A stretch of 64,000 bases of DNA from Rana temporaria (lineage: Eukaryota > Chordata > Amphibia > Anura > Ranidae): contig NC_053489.1 in assembly GCF_905171775.1 (NCBI RefSeq), positions 314,296,022 through 314,360,021 on the forward strand, read 5' to 3'. Within the stretch, counting starts at the first letter, position 1, and every line of letters begins with the position of its first letter. The notes beneath the pieces were generated by a model, which saw only the letters and a list, made by a program, of their open reading frames with translations, was not told the DNA's origin and searched no databases. This document shows positions 53,970 to 64,000 of the stretch, piece by piece. The position numbers and the translations under genes were made by a program.

Positions 53970-55653
53970 CCACTTAAGACCTGGACCTTTATGCAGGAAA
54001 AGGACCTGGCCAGTTTTTGCGATTAGGCACTGACAATTGCGCGGTCGTGCGATGTGGCTCCCAAACAAAATTGGCGTCCTTTTTTTCCCACAAATAGAGC
54101 TGCGGTTTTTATTTTTTGCGCAATAAACAAAAATAGAGCGTCAATTTTGAAAAAAAAACAATATTTTTTACTTTTTGCTATAATAAATATCCCCCACAAA
54201 TATATAAAAAAACTTATTTTTTCCTCAGTTTAGGCTGATACGTATTCTGATACCTATTTTTGGAAAAAAGCGTTTACAAAATAGGAGATAGTTTTATTGC
54301 ATTTTTATAAAAAAAATATTTACTACTAATGGCGGCGATCAGCAATTTTTTTCTTGACTGCGACATTATGGCGGACACATCAGACAATTTTGACACATTT
54401 TTGAGACCATTGTCATTTTCACAGCAAAACATTCCGTTTTTCAATTTTTAGAAATATGACCTTTCATTTATCTTTCTTTCAATCATTACATTACCGCTTA
54501 CTACGTCTAAAAGTCCCGCCGTTCCGCCGAGTTATATTAAACAAATACCTTATGTTTATTTCTCCTCAGCCTTCCTGCGATTTCCCATTTTGCTTGTGGG
54601 CAATGTGAAACCCACAAGCAGTTGCTTCCTGGATTAGTTGGGATGACGCGATGACGCGCCCGAATGAAAGACCCGTCCCTCCCCAATCTCGCGCATGCGC
54701 AATACTGCTGCAGCGCCGCGCCGTCAATGACTTGGGTTGCCATCGCAACGAGCGTCGGCTGCGGAAGTGTATGCCGTTGTGATGGCAACCAATCAACAAC
54801 AAGCCGGGACCGTGGAGTCCAAGTCCTCTCGATGCAGGGCAAGAAGGAGGCAATTGAAAGAGCACAGTCTGTGCGCTCGTTCTCCGGTGCAGGCGGCAAG
54901 AAATCTCGGCGTGTAGTGATCACAACAAAGGGCTATGCCCGGTTTGAAAATGGCGCTGAGATATTGAAGGAATCGCGTCACTTCCTGCCTCATAATACCG
55001 TGATTCTAGTACAGGGGAGGCACAGGGGAGGTGCACGGCTGAATGACTCATCATTTCCCAGGAGCATTAGCGCTGTTAGAAGTCGATGTAGCTGACATCA
55101 GGATCCTAGGTGGATAGGAAGGCAGATTTCGTGGGACCGCATAGCAACAGGCATTTCAGGGTGGGTAAAAAAAATATTTTTTTCTTATTTAGGTGTAAGC
55201 TACATTTTAAAGCAAAGTTTTTTTTTTGATGGAACCACCACTTTAAAAATGCATTGTTTACTGTGAAAATGACAATTGCAGTTTGGGAGTTAACCAATAG
55301 GTGGCGCTGTAGGGATTATGTGTGACCTCATATGTTTTTCTAACTGTAGGGGGTGGGGCTGGACGTGTGACATCATTGATCGTGTTTCCCTATATCAGGG
55401 AACATACGATCAATGAAGCTGCCACTCTGAAGAATGGGGAAGCTGTGTTTACACACAGCCCTCCCCGTTCTTAAGCTCCGGGGACCAATCGCAGGACTCC
55501 GGCGGCGATCGGGTCCACGGGTCCCGCGGACTGGGTCGCGGGCGCACGCCGGCGACCCACGACTGGGCACTTAAAGAGGACGTACAGGAACGTACTTGTG
55601 CCCAGTCGTACCATTCTGCCGACGTATATCTGCAGGAGGCGGTCCTTAAGTGG
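53970..55653 (+). mobile_element. TTAA family A element with ~820-bp internal insertion
   Basis: TTAA at 53966-53969 and 55654-55657. Starts CCACTTAAGACCTGGACC and ends GGTCCTTAAGTGG. The AT-rich half lacks the TTCTTTTGGTGGTATTTGATCACC part of the shared box (54097). At about 54425 the body is interrupted and resumes near 55246 (AATGCATTGTTTACTG). Confidence 0.75.
54425..55245. other. Insert of unknown type inside the family A element
   Basis: The 3' edge reads GATGGAACCACCACTTTAA, like a TTAA-element end. The 5' edge has no partner. The longest frame (54664-55095, +) has no recognised domain; CpG and AUG content do not separate it from chance. Confidence 0.4.
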
Positions 55654-55664
55654 TTAAGGGAGTT

Positions 55665-55890
55665 CACTTCATTCCTCCTAATACCCCCTGTTCTCTAGTT
55701 TTTACCTCCTCCCATGCTCGCCTCCAGAACTTCTCCCGGGCCTCTTCCATCCTTTGGAATTCCCTACTCCAATATGTCCGACTATCTTCTACTCTATCCA
55801 CTTTTAGGCAATCCCTGAAAACTTTTCTCTTCAGAGAAGCCTATCCTGCCTCCACCTAGCAACTGTACTTTAATTTTCTATATCAGCTTA
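55665..55890 (+). pseudogene. LINE (CR1/L2-like) reverse transcriptase C-terminus
   Basis: A frame reads ARLQNFSRASSILWNSLLQY then STFRQSLKTFLFREAYP, the conserved tail of CR1/L2-clade ORF2 proteins (S-F-x-WNSLP ... SLxxFKxxLKTxLF). About 65 residues remain; the catalytic RT is absent, as expected of a 5'-truncated LINE insertion. Confidence 0.75.
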
Positions 55891-55895
55891 TACCT

Positions 55896-56165
55896 CAGAG
55901 CAAGTTCACACAGGGGCGACCTGTCAGGCGACTCAGCCGCCTGACAAGTCACAGTCCGCTCTATTCAATGGAACCGTTCTAATAGGAGCGACGCAAGTCG
56001 CTCCGACTTAGAAAAAGGTTCCTGTACGACTTTGGGGGCGACTCATGGCGACTTGCATTGACTTCAATACAGAAGTCATTTTGCAAGTTGCATCTCAAGT
56101 AGTCTTGAGATCGCCTTGCCGAGTCGCCCCCAAAGTCGTGCTGCCTGTGTGTGAACCGGCTCTTA
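55896..56165. mobile_element. MITE in the LINE 3' end (GAGCAAGTTCACACAGG ends)
   Basis: Left GAGCAAGTTCACACAGGGGC; right inverted as CTGTGTGTGAACCGGCTCTTA. The interior repeats GGCGAC/GTCGCC phrases. It abuts the Harbinger MITE next to it. Confidence 0.7.
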
Positions 56166-56602
56166 TGCCGCGTACACACCATCACTTTATGTGATGAAAA
56201 AAAATGACGTTTTTAAAAACGTCACTTTAATTGACCGTGTGTGGGGGAAAACGTCGTTTTATGTCTTCTAAAAAACGACCAAAAAAAATTGAAGCATGCT
56301 TCAATTTTATGTGTCGTTTTTCAAAACGTCAACTTTTACTTCACAGAAATTGACCGTGTGTAGTAAAAAACGTCGTTTAAAACGACGGTTTTTCATCCAC
56401 GCATGCCCAGAAGCTACTTATGAAGCAAGCGTCAATGGAAAAAGTGGTGAGAACGTAACCTCGCTTTGCTAGAACATTGTGAGAAAACGATGGTGTGTAG
56501 GCAACTTCGTCTTTGAAAATTGAAGTTTCAAAAACGTCATTTTTTACTTCACAGAAAATGTCGTTTTTTTTCATCACATAAAGTGATGGTGTGTACGGGG
56601 CA
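56166..56602. mobile_element. Harbinger MITE, 437 bp, sharing ends with the transposon at 1-3263
   Basis: TTA at 56163-56165 and 56603-56605. The left end TGCCGCGTACACACCATCAC matches the inward-read terminus at 3263 over at least 23 bp. 56455-56545 (TCGCTTTGCTAGAACATTGT to TGAAGTTTCAAAAACG) matches 3118-3200. Ends carry extra palindromes around ATCACATAAAGTGATGG. Confidence 0.92.
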
Positions 56603-56605
56603 TTA

Positions 56606-56790
56606 CTGTTATAACCTTTTGTATCACTTGACCCTCTCTTTTAGATTGTAAGCTCTAACATGCAGTACCCTCTGATATCCTCCTGTATTGAAATTGTATT
56701 GTAATTGTACTGTCTGCCCTCATGTTGTAAAGTGCTTCAATAACTGTTGGCCCTATATAAATCCTGTATAATAATACAAATAATAAATAT
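56606..56790 (+). mobile_element. LINE 3' UTR continuation and microsatellite tail
   Basis: TTTTAGATTGTAAGCTCTAA, GCCCTCATGTTGTAAAGTGC and GGCCCTATATAAATCCTG are the typical 3' UTR phrases of CR1/L2-like LINEs. They are followed by an ATAATAATAC-type tail. Together with 55665-55890 it forms one LINE insertion split by two MITEs. Confidence 0.7.
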
Positions 56791-57955
56791 TCATTTTTAC
56801 CAAGCTGTTATGGGTAAGATTCCTCTATAAGCTCCATTTGTGCTTGTTAGCTAGAAGCTTACGCTACAGAAAAAGCAAGAATAAGCAAGGAAAAGCAAGT
56901 ACGGTAGATAAAAAAATGTCCCTGTAATTACTCCTCATCAGCTGACGTACCATCTCTGGGAAGATACTGTACACAGTATAACAAGTAACTTGACCTAATT
57001 TACCTCTTTCCTCTTAGAAAAATGCAGCATTTGTAAAAGAGCCCTTGCACTGGTTTGATAAATAGTTAAACATCTGGTATTAATCTTATTGATAGATTTT
57101 TGACTCCATTTAGGCATGTGCAAACAATTGGTTTAATAAAAAAGATGTACTTAGGAAAAGCTATGAAATTCAGCTGATGGTCTGAAAAAATATTTTTGCT
57201 ACCGCCATGCGTGTAATGAATTCAACTATAATGAGGTTTAAATATTAATTCAAAGTCTGAACTGGCTCAGTTACAGATTTTCATTTATGTAAAATAAGTA
57301 GTACTAAGGTTGCATCAAATTAGAATATAACTGTTTTTATTTTTTAACCTTAATAAGAATAACATAATAAAAGTAAAATAGACATATATTATTAGAATGA
57401 TACCATTTATGTGCTAATGGAATAGATTTACAATGCAAGACACATTTTATTTGCCTTAAAGAGACCCTGTCATTAATACTAACAAGTTAACAAAGATATG
57501 AAATCCGTTTTTGGCCTTGCCCTATGCACACTGGCTTTTCGAAATTATGTAAATATCTGGGAAATATGAACAACTTTTATTCCTCTGATACCACTTTTTC
57601 CTGAGTTTAGATGTTCCAGCTTAAAAGCAAGTTTAGGCATATTTAGATGTGCTTAGATCCATGGAGTTGCATTTACATACGTTTACATCCATTAAGCTAC
57701 ATTCAGCTCTGCAAAGCCAACACAAAGCGGACTGTTTTGTCTAGCGTACTTAAAGGGCTCCCCCATAGGAGCCGATGGTTAGGATGGGTGCTCTGTTCTT
57801 TGCCTTAACCTCCATAAGAACTTCAGTCCCTTTGACACACTAGGTTGAGTGTACAAAGAATGAAATACCACAGAAATCATTGAAAGTAATATCTGGTAAC
57901 AATTAAAATTGCCATGTCCAAGAAAACAGACACTGAACTAGTTAGCAAAGGCAAA
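56791..57955. other. No gene seen
   Basis: AT-rich, repeat-poor. A lone TTAA-type left end (TTAAAGAGACCCTGTC, 57457) was noted. Confidence 0.45.
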
Positions 57956-57959
57956 GTTA

Positions 57960-58108
57960 AAGAGGCTGTACGCCTCCATGGGGAATTTGTACCTATAGGA
58001 CCTATAGCTAAGCCTATAATAAGACTTACCTTTAGGTATAGTAAATATCTCCTAAAACATGCAGGGAACTAAAAAGGAAGTAAAACCCATCAGGGTTTAC
58101 TTGCTCTT
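57960..58108. mobile_element. Short TTAA element related to 27495-27889
   Basis: Between TTAA at 57956 and 58109. Left AGAGGCTGTACGCCTCC, right GGGTTTACTTGCTCT. The interior AAGACTTACCTTTAGGTATA and AATATCTCCTAAA match 27540-27580. It has lost about 250 bp relative to that element. Confidence 0.6.
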
Positions 58109-58350
58109 TAATATATTGTCACCTGATATGGTGGGTAAAGAGGCAAACATGTAAACTGATTAACAACGTCAGTAACACAATTTAGCGTACAGAGTGATTA
58201 GTAATATGTACTAAGCATAATATGACACTTTGCTATCAAATCAGTATAAACTGTAGCAAGGTTACCTAAAGTGCACCAGTGGGCAGTAAAAAAGCGTAAT
58301 TTACAAAATACAGGAGACTATACTGCCAAAGTGCATTATTGACAATTATT

Positions 58351-59815
58351 CTAGGTGTAGACTGACTGGATGAGCACTGTCCGTAAAAATAAAAAAAGGA
58401 GAAAGAATCAAAAGTGATGTGCAGGATGGTTTTGCTAGAGGGGCAGTCCATTGTGTTGTTCTTCTGTCGGCTATTGTTGGGGCCCTTTAAGAAGCAGTGG
58501 TGTACTTAGAGACAGTATAAGTAAACCAGCATGTAGTAAACGTGCAGTAAAGATGCGGTATAGGTATGGTGCAGGTGCATAATTTTGTCATTACTGGGTC
58601 TCTGTGCTTTTTGTGCAATGCAGGCATATCATGGCTGGTAGAAGGGGCTACACATAGCTTTCTGAAAAGAGAAGACCTGCCTAGGGAAAGCCCATGTGTG
58701 ATGCAAACCTCCATAAATAACAGGTCTATTATTCTAGGTCTAGACTGACTGGATGAGCACTGTCCGTAAAAATAAAAAAAAGGAGAAAGAATAAAAAGTG
58801 ATGTGCAGGATGGTTTTGCTGGAGGGGCAGTCCATTGTGTTGTTCTTCTGTCGGCTATTGTTGGGGCCCTTTAAGAAGCAGTGGTGTACTTAGAGACAAT
58901 GGGCCAGATTCATCAAGAGATACAATGGCAGATCTCCTGATCCGCCGTCGTATCTCTGAGATCCGACGGTCGGATCTATGCGACTGATTCATAAGAATCA
59001 GTTACGCATAGATCTCCCTTAGATCCGACTGGTGTAAGTGACTTACACCGTCGGATCTCAGGCTTCAATATCCCGCCGGCCGCTAGGTGTCGCTTTGGTT
59101 TTTTACACGAGGAATATGCAAATTCCGATTTCCGCCGATTCAGAAACGAACGCCCGCCCGTCGCTTTTTTTTTACGTCGTTTGCGTTCGGCTTTTTCCGG
59201 CGGATAGTTACCCCTGCTATATGAGGGGTAGCTAATGTTAAGTATGGCCGTCGTTCCCGCGCCGAGTTTCAAATTTTTACATCGTTTGCGTAAGTCGGTC
59301 TGGAATACGGATGGCCGCAATTTACGTTGCCGCCGAAAACAATGACGTCCTAGCGATGTCATTTGGAGCATGCGCACTGGGAAATTTTGCCGACGGTGCA
59401 TGCGCAGTTAAATCGGCGCGGGAACGCGCCTGATTTAAATTGTACACTCCCCCTAGCCGCGGAATTTGAATTCCGCCGGGGGAGTTACGATCTGCCGGTG
59501 CAAGTTTCGAGGTAAGTGCTTTGTGAATACTGCACTAGCCTCGCAAAATTGCACCGGCGGATCGTAAATCACATAGATTACGCGGATCTAAAGATCCGCT
59601 AATCTATGTGAATCTAGCCCACTATTGGTAAACCAGCATGTAGCAAACGTGCAGTAAAGATGCGGTATAGGTATGGTGTAGGTGCATATTTTTGTCATTA
59701 CTGGGTATCTGTGCTTTTTTGTGCAATGCAAGCATATCATGACTGGTAGAAGGGGCTGCACATAGCTTTCTAAAAAGAGAAGCCTATGTGTGATGCTAAA
59801 CCTCCATAAATAACA
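58351..59815. repeat. 383-bp tandem duplication, second copy interrupted
   Basis: Copy 1 is 58351-58733; copy 2 is 58734-58899 plus 59622-59815. They are nearly identical (for example GTAAACCAGCATGTAG and GCAAACGTGCAGTAAAGATG). The 58900-59621 element sits only in copy 2, so copy 1 is a ready-made empty site. Confidence 0.9.
58900..59621. mobile_element. MITE, 722 bp (TGGGCCAGATTCA ends)
   Basis: Left TGGGCCAGATTCATCAAGAG; right CTATGTGAATCTAGCCCA. Inverted interior phrases (GATCCGCCGTCG..., GCGGATCTAAAGATCCGC) and TTTTTACGTCGTTTGCGTTC recall 30236-31451. The boundary is supported by comparison with copy 1 of the host duplication (AGAGACAGTATAAGTAAACC). Confidence 0.8.
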
Positions 59816-60760
59816 GAACTGAAATTCAATGAATAAAAGAGACAGGAACAGTGACAATTCAGTTGGAGAGTAAACAGCTAAAGGATGGTGGACGTCGTCC
59901 TGCCAGCAAATGATGCAGGCTCTGACTTGCTGAAAGTTCTAACGCATATTGTGAAAGGCTTACACTATACAGTGAGATCAGTATAAGTAACTCCTGTACA
60001 GAAAAGGTGCCTGTACAAGACAGACAAAGGAAAATCTGGAGTTCAACTTTAAAGTAGACCTAAACTTGAGTTTAGTTCTGCTTTAAAAAAAAATCTGTAA
60101 CATGCAAGGAAAGATCACATTCATAGACACTGCATGAATTGATTTTCAGTTTTAAATGAATGCTTCCATCATCAGTAATCACTAGTGGAAATGTTATTAT
60201 TATTATTATTTTTTTTAATAATATGACATTTAAAGAAAGCTGCATAGAAGATGCATGAAGTCATGGCTTCTAACATTACTTTTTACACTACAGATAATTG
60301 TTTAACATAGCTTTACTCGGAGCAAATTTTTCATTACATTGTAACATTAATCACTGAACGGCTCAGCAGAAACAGGTTACCAAATTGCTGCATGTCTAGG
60401 CATCTTTTGTAAGTGGTAGATTACCTTTAATATCTTAACAGTCTTTCATCACTAAGTGTAACTTCCATGTGCTCATTCTTGGTCGTTAGAGAACCATTAC
60501 AATAGTAGATAATTGTTATCCATTTCTTTTGAAAAAAATAAATAATCTGAATATACTGTATGTAGTTGATAGTTTTTGAAGTAAATAAAAACATGTCCAC
60601 GTTCACACAAACATTTTTTATTTTCTCTATCAATCTATTGAAATCATTTAGCAATTTGCTTAAATGTTTATTGTTATTCTATCCTTGTTTTAAATCATTC
60701 AGAATTGTAAAGGAAATATATATCTATTAGCAACATAAAAAATTATTAATACAAATGCAA
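59816..60760. other. No gene seen
   Basis: AT-rich sequence. 60050-60110 resembles a TTAA element end (TTTAGTTCTGCTTTAA). Confidence 0.45.
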
Positions 60761-60764
60761 AGAG

Positions 60765-61275
60765 AAGGAAAGGGGGAGGAGCAAAGAAATTTGCTCCACC
60801 CACATATGGGTCCTGGGTGGGCAGACTAAGGGTTAATTTGTCAGTTAGTTGAAGACAGTATTATTGGCTTAATGTATGTCACATGTTTAAAGTGGCACGA
60901 GCTAGCCCTTATAAAAGGGATTTAAAGGGCATAAGAGCAGCAGTCGGCGGTGGATCAACAAAGAAGCAGGAGCATTACAACCTTCCACCTATCGCCGCGG
61001 TCCTTATTATGTGGTTTTGTCCTTTTCTCACAAAAAGGGACAGTTATCCAGACTTTAGAACATGTTCTTGTATTAACTCGAGCTGGTATGGCTAAGTTAA
61101 AGTGACAGTTTATGGTATAATATAAGTGAGTGTCGTGTTTTATATAAATTGTACATGTTTTTACCCTGGGTAAATATATTAAATACCAATAATAAAGGAC
61201 CGTGGCCATTTCAAATCCATTATACAAAGTATTGTCTTTTATTTATTTGATTAATTATTATAGGTATGGTTCATA
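60765..61275 (+). promoter_or_regulatory. Possible solo LTR or orphan promoter
   Basis: GCTCCACCCACATATGGGTC (upstream element-like), CTTATAAAAGGG (TATA-like, 60908), an RNA start-like GGCATAAGAGCAGCAGTC, and AATAAAGGACC (61191) are ordered as U3, R and U5 would be in an LTR of about 500 bp. TG/CA ends and a target duplication were not established. It could equally be a different promoter-bearing repeat. Confidence 0.35.
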
Positions 61276-61482
61276 CATATGAATATATCAGAGCAGGGGT
61301 TCCCAGAAGAAAAACATAAGACAACTGTTATCTTAGTTAGAATAAAGAACCCTGACTGTGTAATCCCCCCCCACAGACACCTCAAATGAAATGTAATTCC
61401 CCATATGTGACAGTTTTAGTCAGGGTGTACTTTACTCTCCACTGATCCACTGGTTTCACACTAGGTTCCATAGTAGGGATGA

Positions 61483-62690
61483 GCCGAACACCCCCCGGTT
61501 CGGTTCGCAGCAGAACATGCAAGAAGGCAAAAAATGTATTCGAACACGCAAACACCGTTAAAGTCTATGGAACATGAACATGAAAAATCAAAGTGATAAT
61601 TTTAAAGGCTAATATGCAAGTTATTTTTATAAAAAGTGTTTAAGGACCCGGGTCCTGCCCCAGGGGACATGTATCAATGCAAAAAAAGTTTTAAAAATGT
61701 AAGTTTTTTCAGGAGCAGTGATTTTAATAATGCTTAAAGTGAAACAATAAAAGTGAAATATTCCTTTACATTTCGTACTTGGGGGGTGTCTATAGTATGT
61801 CTGTAAAGTAGCGCATGTTTCCCGTGTTTATAACTGTCCCTGCACAAAATTACATTTCTAAAGGAAACGTAATTTAAACTACTCGCGGCTATAATGAATT
61901 GTTGGGTCCCAGCAATACAGATAAAAGTAATTGAAAAAAAAACAGCATGGGTTCCCCCTTAGTCCATACCAGGCCCTTTGGGTCTGGTATGAATATTAAG
62001 GGGAACCCCGAACCAAAATAAAAAAAATGCGTGGGGGTCCCCCCCAAATTCCATATCAGACCCTTCAGGTCTGGTATGGGTATTAAGGGGAAGCCTGCAC
62101 CTTTTTTTTTATATGGCGTGGGGTTCCCCCCAAAAATCCATACCAGACCCTTATCCGAGCACACAACCTGGCAGGCCGCTGGAAAAGAGGGGGGGACGAG
62201 AGAGATCCCCCCCTCCTGAACCGTACCAGGCCACATGCCCTCAACATGAGGAGGATTTCCCCATGTTGGTGGGGACAAGGGCCTCATCCCCACAACCCTT
62301 GCCCAGTGGTTGTGGGGATCTGCAGGCGGGGGGCTTATAGGAATCTGGAAGCCCCCTTTAACAAAGGGGAACTCCAGATCCCGCCCCCATGTGAATTGAT
62401 AACGAGGTACATTGTACCCCTACCATTTTGTTAAAGGGGGCTTCCAGATTTCGATAAGCCCCCTGCCCACAGACCCCCACAACCACTGGGCAAGGGTTGT
62501 GGGGATGAGGCCCTTGTCCCCATCATCATGGGGACATCCTCCCCATGTTGAGGGCATGTGGCCTGGTATGGTTCCGGAGAGGGGGGCGCTCTCTCGTCCC
62601 CCCTCTTTTTCTGCAGCCTGCCAGGTTGCGTGCTTGCATAAGGGTCTGGTATGGATTTTTGGGGGGAACCCCACACCAAGCAAGATTTTT
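61483..62690. mobile_element. hAT-related repeat with foldback 3' half
   Basis: Starts GGGATGAGCCGAAC, the phrase seen in altered form at 14060 and 50452, and continues through GGACCCGGGTCCTGCCCCAG. From 62116 to 62682 the two halves (62116-62390 and 62425-62682) are inverted repeats, with paired GGGTTCCCCCCAAAAATCC and GGATTTTTGGGGGGAACCCC. Similar arms make up 47220-48925. Confidence 0.65.
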
Positions 62691-62740
62691 TTTACACTTT
62701 TGCGTTTACACTTTTGCGTTTAATTACACTTTTGCGTTAC
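62691..62740. repeat. TACACTTTTGCGTTT short tandem
   Basis: Three near-copies of TACACTTTTGCGTTT with a small spacer immediately after the foldback. Confidence 0.8.
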
Positions 62741-62918
62741 TACATTGTATAGGTGCGCCACTTCCTGAGCAAGTTTAGGGACAGGATCCCAAACCTAAAC
62801 CACAGTACTGTTTGAGAGAAGAGCCATTAATACTCTCCTCTCACCACCTATTTCTCCTTCCTCAGCTCCTTTCCAGCACTGCAGTACCAGTACCAGCATC
62901 AGTTTTTTGAGCATCTAA

Positions 62919-63326
62919 AGCCCTGTACACACGATCGGTTTGTCTGATGAAAACGGACCGTTTTTATCGGACGAACCGATCGTGTGTGGGCCCCATCGTT
63001 TTTTTATCCATCAGTGAAAAAAAATATAACCTGTTTTACATTTTTCTTATCGTTAAAAAACGGATAGAAAAATACGATCGTCTGTGGGGAAATCCATCAG
63101 TCAAAAATCCACGCATGCTCAGAATCAAGTCAATGCATGCTCTCGGAAGCATTGAACTTCATTTTTCTCAGCACGTCATAGTGTTTTACGTCACCGCGTT
63201 GGACACGATCGGATTTTTAACCAATGGTGTGTAGGCAAGACTGATGAAAGTCAGCTTCATCGGATATCTGATGAAAAAATCCATTGGATTAGATTCCATC
63301 AGATATGCGATCGTGTGTATAGGGCT
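62919..63326. mobile_element. Harbinger MITE, 408 bp
   Basis: TAA at 62916-62918 and 63327-63329. Inverted ends AGCCCTGTACACACGATCGG and GCGATCGTGTGTATAGGGCT. Same family as 38582-38943. Confidence 0.9.
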
Positions 63327-63329
63327 TAA

Positions 63330-64000
63330 CACCTTTGGGACCCTTGGATGCCTGTGTCTGGGCCATTTCCATCCTCTGACCCCTACGTCACTGCTGTGCC
63401 CTAAAGTGTGGAGTAAGGAATACAGGCATCTGAAAATCCTAAAATTGGCAGAGGATCAAGCATTAGAATGTAGATAAGGTAGGAGAAAGGGCTATACTTT
63501 TATTTATTTATTTTTAAAGATAAGAGCCCAAATGAAATAATTAGCAAGTTTATCATGTTACAAAAAAAAAAACTGTAGGGCCCCTAGAGAAAATAATGAA
63601 AAGTATTTAATATTGTAAAGAATTTTATATTAAAAGTTAGAGAGGCTGTAGTTGTGTACATTCTGCCAAACCACCAATTTGAAAATGTGAGTACTAACCA
63701 AAATTCATTAACATACTGCAGAGCTGTGTCATCCTCTCAAAGGCCAGTTGTTCCATTGCATGACTTTTATGAAAGTTATGAAGCCACCATCGCTGTACTT
63801 CAAACACTAATGTATTACATTTCTGCTTTTTACAATCTTCACATAATTATTGTGGAGTTTGAAAGTAATGTTAACATAGGCATTTTAATTCTTTCTTTTC
63901 AGGGGTTTAAACCTTTCTTTTACATAAGTACCACAATTTAGAAATGATAGATTGTGAAAACTGTTCTGTACAACATAAAGCAAATATGAACTAGGTCAAA
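63330..64000. other. No gene seen
   Basis: AT-rich unassigned sequence to the window end. Short plus-strand frames have no recognised domain. Confidence 0.5.

Noticed and set aside
54664..55095. 143-codon plus-strand ORF inside an insertion
   Set aside because: No domain recognised and the region is bounded by repeat sequence; length is within chance for CpG-rich DNA.

Overview
This window looks like repeat-dense vertebrate nuclear DNA from a large-genome anuran amphibian, most likely a ranid-type frog. The organism call is an inference from repeat content: a two-gene PIF/Harbinger transposon, a Neptune-like Penelope retroelement with hammerhead-type ends, hAT/ZBED relics, an internally deleted Tc1 element, and dozens of short inverted-repeat elements. 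I recognise no host protein-coding gene, no tRNA or rRNA gene and no CRISPR array. Almost all long ORFs other than those listed are chance or repeat-derived.

Layout. 1-3263 is most of a PIF/Harbinger transposon: the 3' exons of its accessory (MADF/Myb-like position) gene on +, and a two-exon DDE transposase on -, convergent around an AT-rich tandem array. Its surviving terminus is nearly identical to the ends of MITEs at 6188-6607 and 56166-56602. 3650-5650 is a broken, rearranged hAT relic. 7349-9545 holds TTAA-bounded repeats. 9653-10480 has a foldback and a Penelope 3'-end fragment with a hammerhead-like fold. 10480-12507 is the cleanest non-repeat stretch. 12511-13956 holds MITEs and nested foldbacks. 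13990-17440 is a hAT relic with TATA promoter, a ~1.7 kb array of 46-bp units and a BED-finger pseudogene. 18811-24165 is a well-preserved Penelope-like element: ORF1, a 780-codon RT/GIY-YIG ORF2, a CpG-rich 3' region and a hammerhead-like fold. 24200-34230 mixes TTAA and TWA elements with unassigned DNA. 34235-34917 is the deleted Tc1 element. 35032-37504 is three abutting TTAA elements. 37945-41851 holds TWA MITEs and a 1.44-kb hAT non-autonomous element with exact 8-bp target duplication. 43.6-46 kb is a nest of insertions. 47.2-48.9 kb is a very large foldback. 50.4-56.8 kb has hAT, MITE, foldback and LINE 3'-end remnants. 58.3-59.8 kb is a 383-bp tandem duplication with an insertion in only one copy. 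61-63.3 kb has a possible solo LTR, a hAT-related foldback and one more TWA MITE.

How the parts work together. Three mobilisation systems can be read from target-site signatures: TWA (Harbinger transposase and its MITEs), TTAA (piggyBac- or Kolobok-like; no transposase in the window) and 8-bp (hAT). The Harbinger transposase and the Penelope ORF2 are the two genes that still look capable of making full-length catalytic protein. The most interesting structural signals are the hammerhead folds tied to Penelope sequence, the ORF1/ORF2 overlap without an AUG for ORF2, and the parallel minisatellite arrays in the leaders of two hAT relics.
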